Shown: piece by piece, positions 47,528 through 56,404 of the stretch
How the letters are laid out: each line of letters opens with the position of its first letter
Position numbering within the stretch: the first letter of the stretch is position 1
NCBI RefSeq assembly: GCF_030287445.1
Contig: NZ_JASVWB010000002.1
Location: forward strand, 7,068,001-7,132,000
From: Streptomyces sp. ALI-76-A
GTDB lineage: Bacteria; Actinomycetota; Actinomycetes; Streptomycetales; Streptomycetaceae
Length of the DNA: 64,000 nucleotides
Direction of reading: 5' to 3'
Translations under genes and position numbers: made by a program
Notes under the pieces: model-generated
What the model saw: only the letters and a program-made list of their open reading frames with translations
What the model was told of the DNA's origin: nothing
Databases searched by the model: none

Positions 47528-49912
47528 GTGGGCGGGACCACTCTGGTACAGGGCGAACCGGCCGCGGCACCCCCGCGGACCCCCACGGCACCACCGGACC
47601 CGGTCGCGGAACTGAGCCCACGCCGCGTACGGCTGGTCTTCTTCGCGCTCATGCTCGCGCTGCTGCTGGCGGCGCTGGAGCAGATGATCGTCGCCACCGC
47701 GCTGCCGAAGATCGTCGGCGAACTGCACGGCCTGGACAGGATGTCCTGGGCGATCACCGCCTACCTGCTCACCGCCACGATCGGCCTGCCGGTCTACGGC
47801 AAGCTCGGCGACCTGTACGGCCGCAAGGGCGTCTTCCAGTTCGCGATCGTCGTCTTCGTCGTCGGCTCCGCCCTCGCGGGCCGCGCGCGGACCATGGACC
47901 AGCTGATCGCCTTCCGCGCGGTCCAGGGCATCGGCGCGGGCGGGCTCCTGACGGGTGTGCAGGCGATCGTCGCGGACATCGTGCCGCCCCGGCAGCGCGG
48001 ACGTCTCCTGGGCCTGACCGGTGCCGCCTTCGGACTCGCCTCCGTCGCCGGACCGCCGCTGGGCGGCTACTTCACCGACCAGCTCTCGTGGCGGTGGTGC
48101 TTCTACGTCAACGTGCCCTTCGGCCTGGTCACGCTGGCCGTCGTCGCCGTCGCGCTGAAACTGCCGAAGCCGACCGCGAAGGCGCGGTTCGACGTCCTCG
48201 GCGCGCTGCTGCTCACCGCCGCCTCCACCTGCCTGGTGCTGCTGACCAGCTGGGGCGGCACCGAGTACGCCTGGGACTCACCGGTCGTCCTCGGGCTCGG
48301 CGCCGGAGCGGTGGCGGCCACCGTGCTCTTCCTCGCCGCCGAGCGCTTCGCCGCCGAACCGCTCATCCCGCTCCGGCTGTTCCGGGACCCCGTCTTCGAC
48401 GTCACCGCACTGGTGGGCCTCGTGATCGGTGTTGCCCTGTTCGGTGCCGCCGGCTACCTGCCGACGTACCTACAGATGGTCGAGGGGGCCTCCGCCACCG
48501 GGTCCGGCCTGCTGATGCTGCCGATGACGGGCGGCATCGTCGGCGCGTCCGTCCTCTCCGGACAGCTCATCACCCGCACCGGGCGCTACAAGATCCACGT
48601 GGTCCTCGGCGCCGCCCTCTGCGTCGTGGGCATGGGGCTGCTCTCCCGCCTCGACGCCGATACGCCCCGGCTGCACTCCAGCGTCTGGATGGCCGTCCTC
48701 GGCGCAGGCATCGGCATGGTGATGCCGGCCCTCGTCCTCGCCGTGCAGAACTCGGTGCGCCCCGCCGACCTCGGCGCCGCCACCAGCGCCGGCGACTACT
48801 TCCGGCAGATCGGCGGCAGCGTCGGCGCCGCGCTGTTCGGCACCCTCCTCGCCGACCGGATCACCGACGCCCCGCACGACACCGTCCCCGCGCGCGCGGC
48901 GTCCTCGCTCCCCGATCCGGCGTCCCTCACCCCGCAGCTCGTCCACACGCTGCCCCCGGCGCTGCGCGACGACTACGTCCGGGCCTACGCCGACACCATG
49001 CCGCGGATCTTCCTCCTGCTCGTGCCGGTGCTCGTCCTCGGCCTGCTCGTCGCCTGCTTCCTCAGGGAGAAGCCGCTGGTGTCCCAGCACGCTGCCGAAC
49101 AGGAGCCCGCGACCGCGAACGCCCCGGTCCCGCGGGCCCGTTCGTCCCACGCCACCGGAGCCCCCGTGTGCGGCACGGTGCAGCACCCCGACGGCACCGT
49201 CGTGCCCCGCGCGGCGCTCACCCTGATCGACGCCGTCGGGCAGCAGATCGGGCGGGGCGCGAGCGGCGACGACGGCCGGTACGCGCTGTCCACGCCGGGC
49301 ACGGGATCGTACGTCCTGATCGCCGCGGCCGGCGGGCACCAGCCGCAGGCGGTCTCCGTGACCGTCGGCGAACGTCCCGTCGAGATCGACGTCGTCCTCG
49401 GCGGCGCCGGACGCCTCGCGGGCAGCGTGCTGACCGCGGACGGCACCCCGGTGCGGGACGCCACCGTCACCCTCACCGACGTGCGCGGCGAGGTGGTCGC
49501 CACCACCCGCAGCGGCCGCGAGGGCGGCTACCTCATCACCGAGCTGGTGGCGGGCGAGTACACCCTCGCCGCCGGCGCGCCCGCCTTCCGCCCGGCCGCG
49601 CTCCCGGTCACCGTCCAGGCCTCCCTGGAGACCCGTCAGGACATCGAACTCGCCGGCGGTGCCGTGCTGCGCGGCACCGTGCGGGCGACCGGCGGACGGA
49701 CCGTCGAGGACGCGCGCGTGACGCTGCTGGACGTGGCGGGCAACGTGGTGGACACCCTCACCACCGGCCCGGACGGAACCTTCCGGTTCGTCGACCTGGC
49801 CTCCGGCGAGTACACCGTCATCGCCGCCGGCTATCCGCCGGTCGCCACCGTCCTCCAGGTGACGGGCGGCGGCCGTACCGCACGCGATCTCCACCTGGGA
49901 CACGAGGACTGA
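47528..49912 (+). CDS. DHA2-type MFS efflux transporter with three C-terminal beta-sandwich repeats
   Basis: A 794-residue protein. Residues about 30-520 are a 14-helix drug:proton antiporter of the EmrB/QacA type, with motif A GKLGDLYGRKG and motif C-like GLASVAGPPLGGYF. Residues about 540-794 are three carboxypeptidase-regulatory-like (Ig-type) domains in tandem, each with GxVxxxDGTxVxxAxVTLxD...G...DGxYxxxxLxxGxYxL. Ordinary DHA2 pumps stop after helix 14. The start is GTG 47528 after GAGGGGAG. The substrate is unknown. Confidence 0.9.
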   Translation: MGGTTLVQGEPAAAPPRTPTAPPDPVAELSPRRVRLVFFALMLALLLAALEQMIVATALPKIVGELHGLDRMSWAITAYLLTATIGLPVYGKLGDLYGRKGVFQFAIVVFVVGSALAGRARTMDQLIAFRAVQGIGAGGLLTGVQAIVADIVPPRQRGRLLGLTGAAFGLASVAGPPLGGYFTDQLSWRWCFYVNVPFGLVTLAVVAVALKLPKPTAKARFDVLGALLLTAASTCLVLLTSWGGTEYAWDSPVVLGLGAGAVAATVLFLAAERFAAEPLIPLRLFRDPVFDVTALVGLVIGVALFGAAGYLPTYLQMVEGASATGSGLLMLPMTGGIVGASVLSGQLITRTGRYKIHVVLGAALCVVGMGLLSRLDADTPRLHSSVWMAVLGAGIGMVMPALVLAVQNSVRPADLGAATSAGDYFRQIGGSVGAALFGTLLADRITDAPHDTVPARAASSLPDPASLTPQLVHTLPPALRDDYVRAYADTMPRIFLLLVPVLVLGLLVACFLREKPLVSQHAAEQEPATANAPVPRARSSHATGAPVCGTVQHPDGTVVPRAALTLIDAVGQQIGRGASGDDGRYALSTPGTGSYVLIAAAGGHQPQAVSVTVGERPVEIDVVLGGAGRLAGSVLTADGTPVRDATVTLTDVRGEVVATTRSGREGGYLITELVAGEYTLAAGAPAFRPAALPVTVQASLETRQDIELAGGAVLRGTVRATGGRTVEDARVTLLDVAGNVVDTLTTGPDGTFRFVDLASGEYTVIAAGYPPVATVLQVTGGGRTARDLHLGHED

Positions 49913-50096
49913 GAACCCGTCAGCGACCGCCTCCAAGGCGCCGTCGCCCCTGCTCAGGGCTGGTGCGCGGGGGCGTGGGCCGATGCGCCGCGGTGCGGCT
50001 GATTCCCGGGTTGCCGCACATCGTGACCGGGCGGCGCCGTACGGTGGAGACGGCAGTACCGATCTCGCGGAGCCGTGGGGAAAGAGGGCCTGGGCC

Positions 50097-52553
50097 ATGG
50101 ACCGTGGCACCGACAGGGACACTTCCTCCCGCCCGGGAACGGGGAGCGGCACCAGGGACACCGAGCCGGGCCGCATCCCGTTGGCCGTCGTCGTGGTGGA
50201 CCGCCACGGCCTGGTGTCCCACTGGAGCACCGGCGCCCGACGCCTGTTCGCCCTCGCCAAGGAGGAGGCGATCGGCCGGCCCGCGGTCGATCTGCTGCCC
50301 GTCTCCGGAGCGCTGCCCGAACCGGACGAGAGCGACCCGCACGGTCCGTACGCTGCCTACGACGGCCTCGGGCCCGATCTGGAGTCCTCCCTCGACGGAC
50401 GGCTGGCGTACCCGGCCGCGGGCCGGGCCCGGCTCACCGTGCCGGGGAGCGGCCGTGTCGACGTCCTGTGGTGGGCCTACCCGTTGGTCGGTCCCGGACC
50501 GGAGCGGCTGCTCGTCCTCGCCGCGGACGCGGGCGGGCTGCGCCGGGGCGGCCCCGAGGAGACCGTGACCGCCGAGCGGATCGCGCCCGCCTTCGGCCTG
50601 CACACCGACTTCCCCGGCGCCGAAGGTCTCGCCCGCCGGCTTCCCGAGATCCTGCCCAGCATGAGCGTCGGCGAGAGCGCCCGGATCGTCGCCCAGGTCC
50701 TCGAACTCGGCTATCCGGTTCTGGAGTTCAGCCACAACGACCGGGTGCCCGTGACCCCCGACTGGGGCGTGGCCCGGCGTACCGAGCGCCAGGCCCGCCG
50801 GGAACGGGCGGCGCGCGCCGCCGCAGCCGGCGAACCCCCGCCGCAGGACCTGGCCGACGAGGGCGAGGACCTGGAGTACACCGCCGTACGCGAACGTCTG
50901 GAGTTCCTCAACGAGGTCAGCGGGCGCATCGGCACCTCGCTCGACCTGGCCCGCACCGTCGGCGAGGTCAGCAAGGCCGTCGTGCCCCGCTTCACCGACG
51001 TGGCCGGCACCTACCTGCGGGAGCAGGTCGTCGCCGGCGAGGGCTTCCCCGAGGGCGTGCCGGACACCACCACGCTGTGGCACCGGGTCGCCGTCGAGCA
51101 CACCGACGAACCCGGCCGCTGGGACGACGTCGTACCGGTCGGCGAGGCCATGCCGTTCCCGGCGCACACGCCGTTCTTCCAGTGCATGACCACCGGACAA
51201 CCCGTCCTCGTGCCCCGCATCAGCGAGGAGCTGGGGCACGCGATCGCCGCGCAGTTCGAGAAGCGGGACATCCGGCCCCTCATCACCGGCCGCTCCATGC
51301 TGGTCGTGCCGCTGAAGGCCCGCGACGTCGTCCTCGGCTTCATGATCCTGCTGCGTCACCCGGAGCGCGTCGAGTTCAACGACATGGACCGGGTCACCGG
51401 CGCCGAACTCGCCGCCCGCGCGGGCCTGGTGCTCGACAACGCGCGCATGTACACCTACCAGGAGTCCGTCGCCGAGACCCTCCAGGACAGCATGCTGCCG
51501 CACATCCCGCCGCACATGGCGGGCTGCGACATCGCCACCCGCTATCTGCCCGGCACCCTCCTCGGCCGGATCGGCGGCGACTGGTTCGACTCGGTGAAGC
51601 TGCCCGGCGCGCGCACCGCCCTGGTGGTCGGCGACGTCATGGGCCACGGCCTCAACTCGGCGGCCATGATGGGCCAGTTGCGGACGGCCGTCCAGACCAT
51701 GGCCGCCCTCGACCTGCCACCCGCCCAACTGCTGCGCAACCTCGACGACCTGGCCCAGCGCCTCGGCGACAGCTACCTCGCGACCTGCCTCTACGCCGTC
51801 TACGACCCGATCGCGGGTGAACTGTGCCTCGCCAACGCCGGGCACATCCCGCCCGTCCTGGTGCGGGCCCGGGACGGGGCAGCCGAACTGCTCGACCTGC
51901 CCACGGGCGCGCCCATCGGTGTCGGCGGGGTGCCCTTCGAGGCGGTGCGCCTGCGGGTGGAGCCCGGCGACCGGCTGGTGATGTGCACCGACGGCCTGGT
52001 GGAGATGCGCGGCGAGGACATCGGCGTGGGGCTCGCCACGCTCTGCGAGTCCGCCGCGCACCCGGCCGCCTCCATGGACGACGCCTGCGACACCGTCATC
52101 CGCGCCCTGAACACGCGCGGTGGGCGCAAGGACGACGTGGCCCTGCTGATGGCACGGCTCAACGGCATCGCCCCCGACGACGTCGCCGAGTGGCGGCTGC
52201 CCCTCGACCCGGCCGAGGCCGGGCGGGCCCGCGCGGCGGTCCGCGAGCAGCTCCAGGTGTGGGGGCTCGCGAGGCTGGCCGATCCCGCCGCGCTCATGGT
52301 CGGCGAACTGGTCACCAACGCCCTACGGCACTCCCATCACCGGCCCGTCGACCTGCGCCTGGTGCGCGGCGACACCCTGCTGTGCGAAGTGGACGACGAC
52401 GACCACGACCTGCCGACGCTGCTGAGCGCCGGGCCCGGTGACGAGTACGGGCGCGGGCTGCGGGTGGTCAGCACCCTCGCGCGTGAGTGGGGCACCAGCC
52501 GGACGAAGGCCGGCAAGACCGTCTGGTTCGAACTGACACTGCCGCCGCGCTGA
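50097..52553 (+). CDS. PAS-GAF-PP2C-HATPase regulatory phosphatase (RsbU-like)
   Basis: A 818-residue signalling protein. A PAS-like domain spans about 25-130, GAF about 265-455, a PP2C/SpoIIE phosphatase about 480-685, and an anti-sigma-type kinase (HATPase) about 695-815. The phosphatase has GRIGGDWFD, VGDVMGHGLNS, MCTDGLVEM and RKDDVALL, so all metal ligands are present. The kinase part has LVGELVTNALRHS. Such proteins dephosphorylate anti-anti-sigma factors; here one chain holds both the phosphatase and an RsbW-like module. No sigma or anti-sigma partner is adjacent. Confidence 0.9.
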   Translation: MDRGTDRDTSSRPGTGSGTRDTEPGRIPLAVVVVDRHGLVSHWSTGARRLFALAKEEAIGRPAVDLLPVSGALPEPDESDPHGPYAAYDGLGPDLESSLDGRLAYPAAGRARLTVPGSGRVDVLWWAYPLVGPGPERLLVLAADAGGLRRGGPEETVTAERIAPAFGLHTDFPGAEGLARRLPEILPSMSVGESARIVAQVLELGYPVLEFSHNDRVPVTPDWGVARRTERQARRERAARAAAAGEPPPQDLADEGEDLEYTAVRERLEFLNEVSGRIGTSLDLARTVGEVSKAVVPRFTDVAGTYLREQVVAGEGFPEGVPDTTTLWHRVAVEHTDEPGRWDDVVPVGEAMPFPAHTPFFQCMTTGQPVLVPRISEELGHAIAAQFEKRDIRPLITGRSMLVVPLKARDVVLGFMILLRHPERVEFNDMDRVTGAELAARAGLVLDNARMYTYQESVAETLQDSMLPHIPPHMAGCDIATRYLPGTLLGRIGGDWFDSVKLPGARTALVVGDVMGHGLNSAAMMGQLRTAVQTMAALDLPPAQLLRNLDDLAQRLGDSYLATCLYAVYDPIAGELCLANAGHIPPVLVRARDGAAELLDLPTGAPIGVGGVPFEAVRLRVEPGDRLVMCTDGLVEMRGEDIGVGLATLCESAAHPAASMDDACDTVIRALNTRGGRKDDVALLMARLNGIAPDDVAEWRLPLDPAEAGRARAAVREQLQVWGLARLADPAALMVGELVTNALRHSHHRPVDLRLVRGDTLLCEVDDDDHDLPTLLSAGPGDEYGRGLRVVSTLAREWGTSRTKAGKTVWFELTLPPR

Positions 52554-52703
52554 TCCGGCCGCGGGCGCGGGGGCGCACGAGGGCGTACGCGTGTCGAACG
52601 GGCCGTGCAGGAACGCGCCGCGCGCTTGTGACGGCGACCGGGGCGCGATACACCGTACTGGCCCGTCACTTGAGGGGCGGCCGTCGCACCCTGGGGAGTG
52701 GTG

Positions 52704-53429
52704 ATGAGCGTGACGAGTCGGTACCGGGAGGCCTGGGAGGGCTTCTGGCGTGAGGCCCCGGACGAGCAGGGGGCCGTGTTCTGGGACGCGGAGCCGATCC
52801 TCACCGCCGGCGCCCACCTCGCCCTGTTCGAACCCCACCTGGCCGATCACAACCTGCCGATGGTGGACCTCGGCTGCGGCAACGGCACCCAGACACGCTT
52901 CCTCGCCGACCGCTTCCCGCACGTGATCGGCGCCGACATCTCCGCCGCCGCCCTGGACCACGCCCGGCGCGCGGATCCGGCGGAGCAGGCGTCGTACCGG
53001 CTGCTGGACGCCGCCGAGAAGGACGCCGCCCGGACCCTGCACGCGGAACTCGGTGACGCCAACGTCTACATGCGGGGCGTGCTGCACCAGGCCGCCCCGG
53101 AGGACCGGCAGCCGCTGGTCGACGGGATCGCCGCGCTCGTCGGGGAGCGCGGCCGGGCGTTCCTCGTCGAGCTGTCCGAGTCCGCCAAGCCCGTCCTGCT
53201 GGACCTGGCGCGGAGCGCGGCGGGACCGCCGCCCAAGCTGGCGCCCGTCTTCCGGCACGGTCTCACCCCCGGCGAGGTCGCCGACGACGCGGTCCCCGGT
53301 TACCTGGACGCCGCCGGACTGACCGTCCTGGCGGGCGGTGAACTGCCCCTCACCACCACGGAGTACCGGCCCGACGGCACCAGGATCGAACTGCCGTCGA
53401 GGTGGCTGATGGCGGGCCGCACAGCGTGA
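52704..53429 (+). CDS. Class I SAM-dependent methyltransferase
   Basis: A 241-residue methyltransferase with the SAM-binding motif MVDLGCGNGTQTRFLADRFP and the acidic strand end VIGADIS. The substrate is not predictable. The start could be ATG 52704 (5 bases after GGGGAG) or one of two GTG codons just before it. Confidence 0.85.
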   Translation: MSVTSRYREAWEGFWREAPDEQGAVFWDAEPILTAGAHLALFEPHLADHNLPMVDLGCGNGTQTRFLADRFPHVIGADISAAALDHARRADPAEQASYRLLDAAEKDAARTLHAELGDANVYMRGVLHQAAPEDRQPLVDGIAALVGERGRAFLVELSESAKPVLLDLARSAAGPPPKLAPVFRHGLTPGEVADDAVPGYLDAAGLTVLAGGELPLTTTEYRPDGTRIELPSRWLMAGRTA

Positions 53430-53551
53430 CCCGGGGGGCGGCCGGGACCGCGGGGAACCCTCGAGGGCGCCGGTGCGTTGCCAACAAGCGGCAGTGTCAG
53501 CGTAGTTGTTGTCGTGTTTGTCGGCGAACCCCTGCCCTGGAGGTCTCCACC

Positions 53552-54499
53552 ATGACCCCGACCCACCCCCGCCCGACCCGGCGTGCCGTGCTCGGTGGCG
53601 CGACCCTGGCCGCCCTGGCCGCGACGGTCGGCGCCGGTACGGCGAGCGCGACCCCGAACGCCGCCTGGCCGACCGGGTTCCCGCTCCCCAACGGCTGGCT
53701 CCCCGAGGGCATCGCCATCGGCAGCAAGCCGTACGCCTACCTGGGATCGCGGGCCAACGGCGCCATCTACCGGGCCGACCTGCGCACCGGCGAGGGCAGG
53801 GTCCTCTTCGCGGGCGGCACCGGCCTGATCTCGGTCGGCCTGAAGGTCGACGACCGCGCGGGCCTGCTGTACGTCGCCGGGAACACCGGAGTCGGCCGGG
53901 TCCACGACTCCCGCTCCGGCGAGCTCCTCGCCACCTACCGACTGACTCCGGCCACCGGTCACTTCATCAACGACGTCACCCTGCTCGGCGACCGCGCCTG
54001 GTTCACCGACTCGCGCGACGCGGTGCTCCACGGCGTCCCGCGGGGCGGCCGGGACGGCGCCGTCCACGCCCTGCCGCTCACCGGTGACTGGACGCAGTTG
54101 CCCGACGTCATCAACGCCAACGGCATCGTCGGCACCCCCGACGGCCGCGGGCTGATCGTCGTCAAGAGCACACCGGGCGAGCTGTACAACGTGAACCTCA
54201 GGACGGGGTACGCCACCAGGATCACGCTGGTCGGCCAGGACACCGTCGTCAACGGCGACGGCCTGTGGCGCATCGGCCGCACGCTGTACGTCGTGCAGAA
54301 CCGGCTGAACCTGGTCAGTGTCTGGGACCTCGACAGGACGGCCACCACGGCGACCCTGCGCGGGACCGTCACCGACCCGCGCTTCGACGTACCGACCACG
54401 GCCGCCCGCTTCGGCGACCGGCTGTACCTGGTCAACGCCCGTTTCACGACGGCACCGACGCCCGAGACCACGTACGACGCCGTCGCGGTATCCCTGTGA
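53552..54499 (+). CDS. Tat-exported beta-propeller protein (SMP-30/gluconolactonase-like)
   Basis: A 315-residue secreted protein with a twin-arginine signal (RPTRRAVLGGATLAALAATV) and a six-bladed propeller pattern: LPEGIAIGSKPYAYLGS, FINDVTLLGDRAWFTDS and NANGIVGTPDGRGLIVV. The Asn/Asp metal ligands of the SMP-30 group are suggested, but a catalytic role is unproven. Start ATG 53552 follows TGGAGG. A large hairpin follows its stop. Confidence 0.85.
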   Translation: MTPTHPRPTRRAVLGGATLAALAATVGAGTASATPNAAWPTGFPLPNGWLPEGIAIGSKPYAYLGSRANGAIYRADLRTGEGRVLFAGGTGLISVGLKVDDRAGLLYVAGNTGVGRVHDSRSGELLATYRLTPATGHFINDVTLLGDRAWFTDSRDAVLHGVPRGGRDGAVHALPLTGDWTQLPDVINANGIVGTPDGRGLIVVKSTPGELYNVNLRTGYATRITLVGQDTVVNGDGLWRIGRTLYVVQNRLNLVSVWDLDRTATTATLRGTVTDPRFDVPTTAARFGDRLYLVNARFTTAPTPETTYDAVAVSL

Positions 54500-54506
54500 T
54501 CCCGCG

Positions 54507-54550
54507 CTGACGGCGGGCCGCCCTCCGGGCCGGGGGAGACCCGCCGTCAG
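54507..54550. terminator. Hairpin after the propeller gene
   Basis: CTGACGGCGGG (54507-54517) and CCCGCCGTCAG (54540-54550) form an 11-bp stem. The 22-base loop itself can fold through GGCC/GGCC. It lies between the propeller stop and the LAXTG-tail remnant on the other strand. Confidence 0.68.
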
Positions 54551-54559
54551 GGGGGGTTG

Positions 54560-54757
54560 TCAGCCGGCCGTGCGGCCGCGGCGGTAGGCCACCCATCCCG
54601 CGCCCAGCAGGGCGGCGGCGAGCGCGGCGACGGAGAGCACCGTGACGCCGGTGGAGGCGAGGCTGCCGCCGGCCGTCGAGGTGCCGGTGTCCGAGCCGCC
54701 GGTGCCGGAACCGGTCGCCGAGCCGGAGGTCTCGCCGGAGGCGGAGCCGCCCGAGCG
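54560..54757 (-). pseudogene. 3' remnant of a sortase-anchored (heme-binding HtaA-like?) surface protein
   Basis: The minus strand encodes a Gly/Ser/Thr-rich linker, then GGSLASTG, a hydrophobic helix (VTVLSVAALAAALLGAGWVA) and a basic tail YRRGRTAG. This is a class-E sortase signal of the LAXTG type. The coding character ends near 54757, where the sequence switches to a heme-transporter fragment on the opposite strand. Its neighbour suggests it is the end of an HtaA-type cell-wall heme receptor, which is inference only. Confidence 0.65.
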
Positions 54758-55379
54758 TGGTGCTCGCCGACACCGACACCGGTCCGCGGAGGCCATCGAC
54801 CAGATCCGGGACGCGGGCGTCCCGGTGGTCGTCCTCGACCCGGCCACCGAGCTGTCCGACGTGCCCGTCCGCACCACCCGCGTCGCCGAGGCCCTCGGGG
54901 TGCCGGAGGCGGGCCGGGCCCTCAACGCCCGCTTCGACAAGGAACTCGCGGCGGCCCGGGCGGCCGTGCCGGACGGCAGCGAGCCCAAGGTGGCGTTCCT
55001 GTACATGCGCGGCAGCGCGGCCGTCTACCTGATGGGCGGCAGGGGATCGGGCGCCGACTCGCTGCTCGCGGCGGCGGGCGCGGTGGACGCCGGGGTCCGG
55101 GCCGGCCTCGACAAGCCGTTCACGCCCCTCACCAGCGAGGCCCTGGTCGCGGCCCAGCCCGATGTGATCCTGATGATGGACAGGGGCCTGGAGTCGGTCG
55201 GCGGCGTCGACGGACTCGTCGGCATCCCGGGCATCCGCGAGACCCCGGCCGGGGCGGACCGGCGGGTCGTCACCCTGGAGGACGGGGTCCTGCTGAGCTT
55301 CGGGCCGCGCACCCCGCTGGTGATCGACATCCCGTCGACCGCGTCCACGGGAAGTGAGGCCCGGCTCCACGGGAAGTGA
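54758..55379 (+). pseudogene. HmuT heme-binding protein, truncated at both ends and frameshifted
   Basis: The plus strand carries the C-terminal two thirds of a heme ABC substrate-binding protein: VVLADTDTGP, then after a one-base frameshift near 54786 EAIDQIRDAGVPVVVLDPAT, FLYMRGSAAVYLMGG and PLTSEALVAAQPDVILMMDR. It ends with FGPRTPLVID near 55328, after which homology is lost and tandem repeats begin. The first 100 or so residues are absent. The permease and ATPase genes expected next to it (hmuU, hmuV) are missing. The gene is dead. Confidence 0.8.
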
Positions 55380-55427
55380 GGCCCGGCTCAAGGAGAGTGA
55401 GGCCCGGCTCCAAGGAAAGGGGCCCCG
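55344..55427. repeat. Tandem 22-bp repeats after the HmuT remnant
   Basis: Two identical 22-base units (55344-55365 and 55366-55387) are followed by a 21-base variant (55388-55408) and a partial fourth copy. The shared core is GTGAGGCCCGGCTC. Nothing else of note is visible in 55380-55570 apart from the leader of the next gene. Confidence 0.8.
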
Positions 55428-55570
55428 ATCGGCCCCAGGGGGCGAGTCACCCGCATCACGCGGCGGAGTCACCCGGCGCCACCGGACGGTGCCCCACCCG
55501 GCTCCCGGGACCGGCATGGGCGCCCGCGCTTCCTGGCCCGTTCCGCCCGTGGCGCGTAACGTGACGGAGC

Positions 55571-56404
55571 ATGAAGATCCTGATCAGCGCCGACATGGAG
55601 GGCGCCACCGGGGTGACCTGGCCGGCCGACGTGCTGCCGGGGACCCCGCAGTGGGAGCGGTGCCGCTCGATGTTCACCTCGGACGTCAACGCCGCCGTCC
55701 TCGGGTTCTTCGACGGTGGCGCCGACGACGTCCTGATCAACGAGGCCCACTCGTCCATGCGCAACCTGCTCCTCGAACAGCTCGACGAGCGGGCCCAGAT
55801 GCTCACCGGCCGTCACAAGTCACTGTCCATGGTGGAGGGCGTGCAGCACGGTGACGTGGACGGCATCGCCTTCGTCGGTTACCACGCGGGCGCCGGCGCG
55901 GAGGGCGTCCTCGCGCACACCTACCTCGCCAACTCCGTCACCGGCGTGTGGCTGAACGGCGTACGGGCGAGCGAGGGGCTGCTCAACGCCCATGTCGTCG
56001 CCGAGTACGGGGTGCCCGTCGTGCTGGTCACCGGTGACGACGTGGCCTGCGAGGACGCGCTCGGCTACGCCCCCGAGGCGCTGAAGGTCGCCGTCAAGGA
56101 CCATGTGTCGCGCTATGCGGCCGTGTGCCGTACGCCGGCCAGGACCGCCGCCGACATCCGGGCCGCCGCCAAGGCGGCCGCGTCCCTGGCGATCCGTCAG
56201 AAACCGGTGCAGGGTGGACCGTTCAGTGTGGCGCTGGAGTTCGACGCCGAGCACCTGGCGATGGCCGCCACCGTCGTGCCCGGTGTGGTCCGCGCCGGGG
56301 AGCGGAAGGTGGCGTACACCAGCGACACCATGTACGAGGGGATCCGCACGTTCAAGGCGGTGACCACGATCGTCTCGGCCGCCGTGGAGGAGCAGTATGG
56401 CTGA
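55571..56404 (+). CDS. M55-family D-aminopeptidase (DppA-like)
   Basis: A 277-residue zinc peptidase of the DppA family, which releases D-amino acids such as D-Ala from short peptides. It begins MKILISADMEGATGV, so the metal ligands Asp8 and Glu10 are in place. NEAHSSMRNLL, VGYHAGAGAEGVLAHT and NGVRASEGLLN supply the other His/Glu residues. The stop overlaps the M20 gene start by 8 bases. It is the first of four peptide-cutting genes in one operon. Confidence 0.9.
   Translation: MKILISADMEGATGVTWPADVLPGTPQWERCRSMFTSDVNAAVLGFFDGGADDVLINEAHSSMRNLLLEQLDERAQMLTGRHKSLSMVEGVQHGDVDGIAFVGYHAGAGAEGVLAHTYLANSVTGVWLNGVRASEGLLNAHVVAEYGVPVVLVTGDDVACEDALGYAPEALKVAVKDHVSRYAAVCRTPARTAADIRAAAKAAASLAIRQKPVQGGPFSVALEFDAEHLAMAATVVPGVVRAGERKVAYTSDTMYEGIRTFKAVTTIVSAAVEEQYG

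Noticed and set aside
54500..55570. Insertion sequence explaining the heme-locus junction
   Set aside because: No transposase fragment or terminal inverted repeats are visible at 54757 or 55330.
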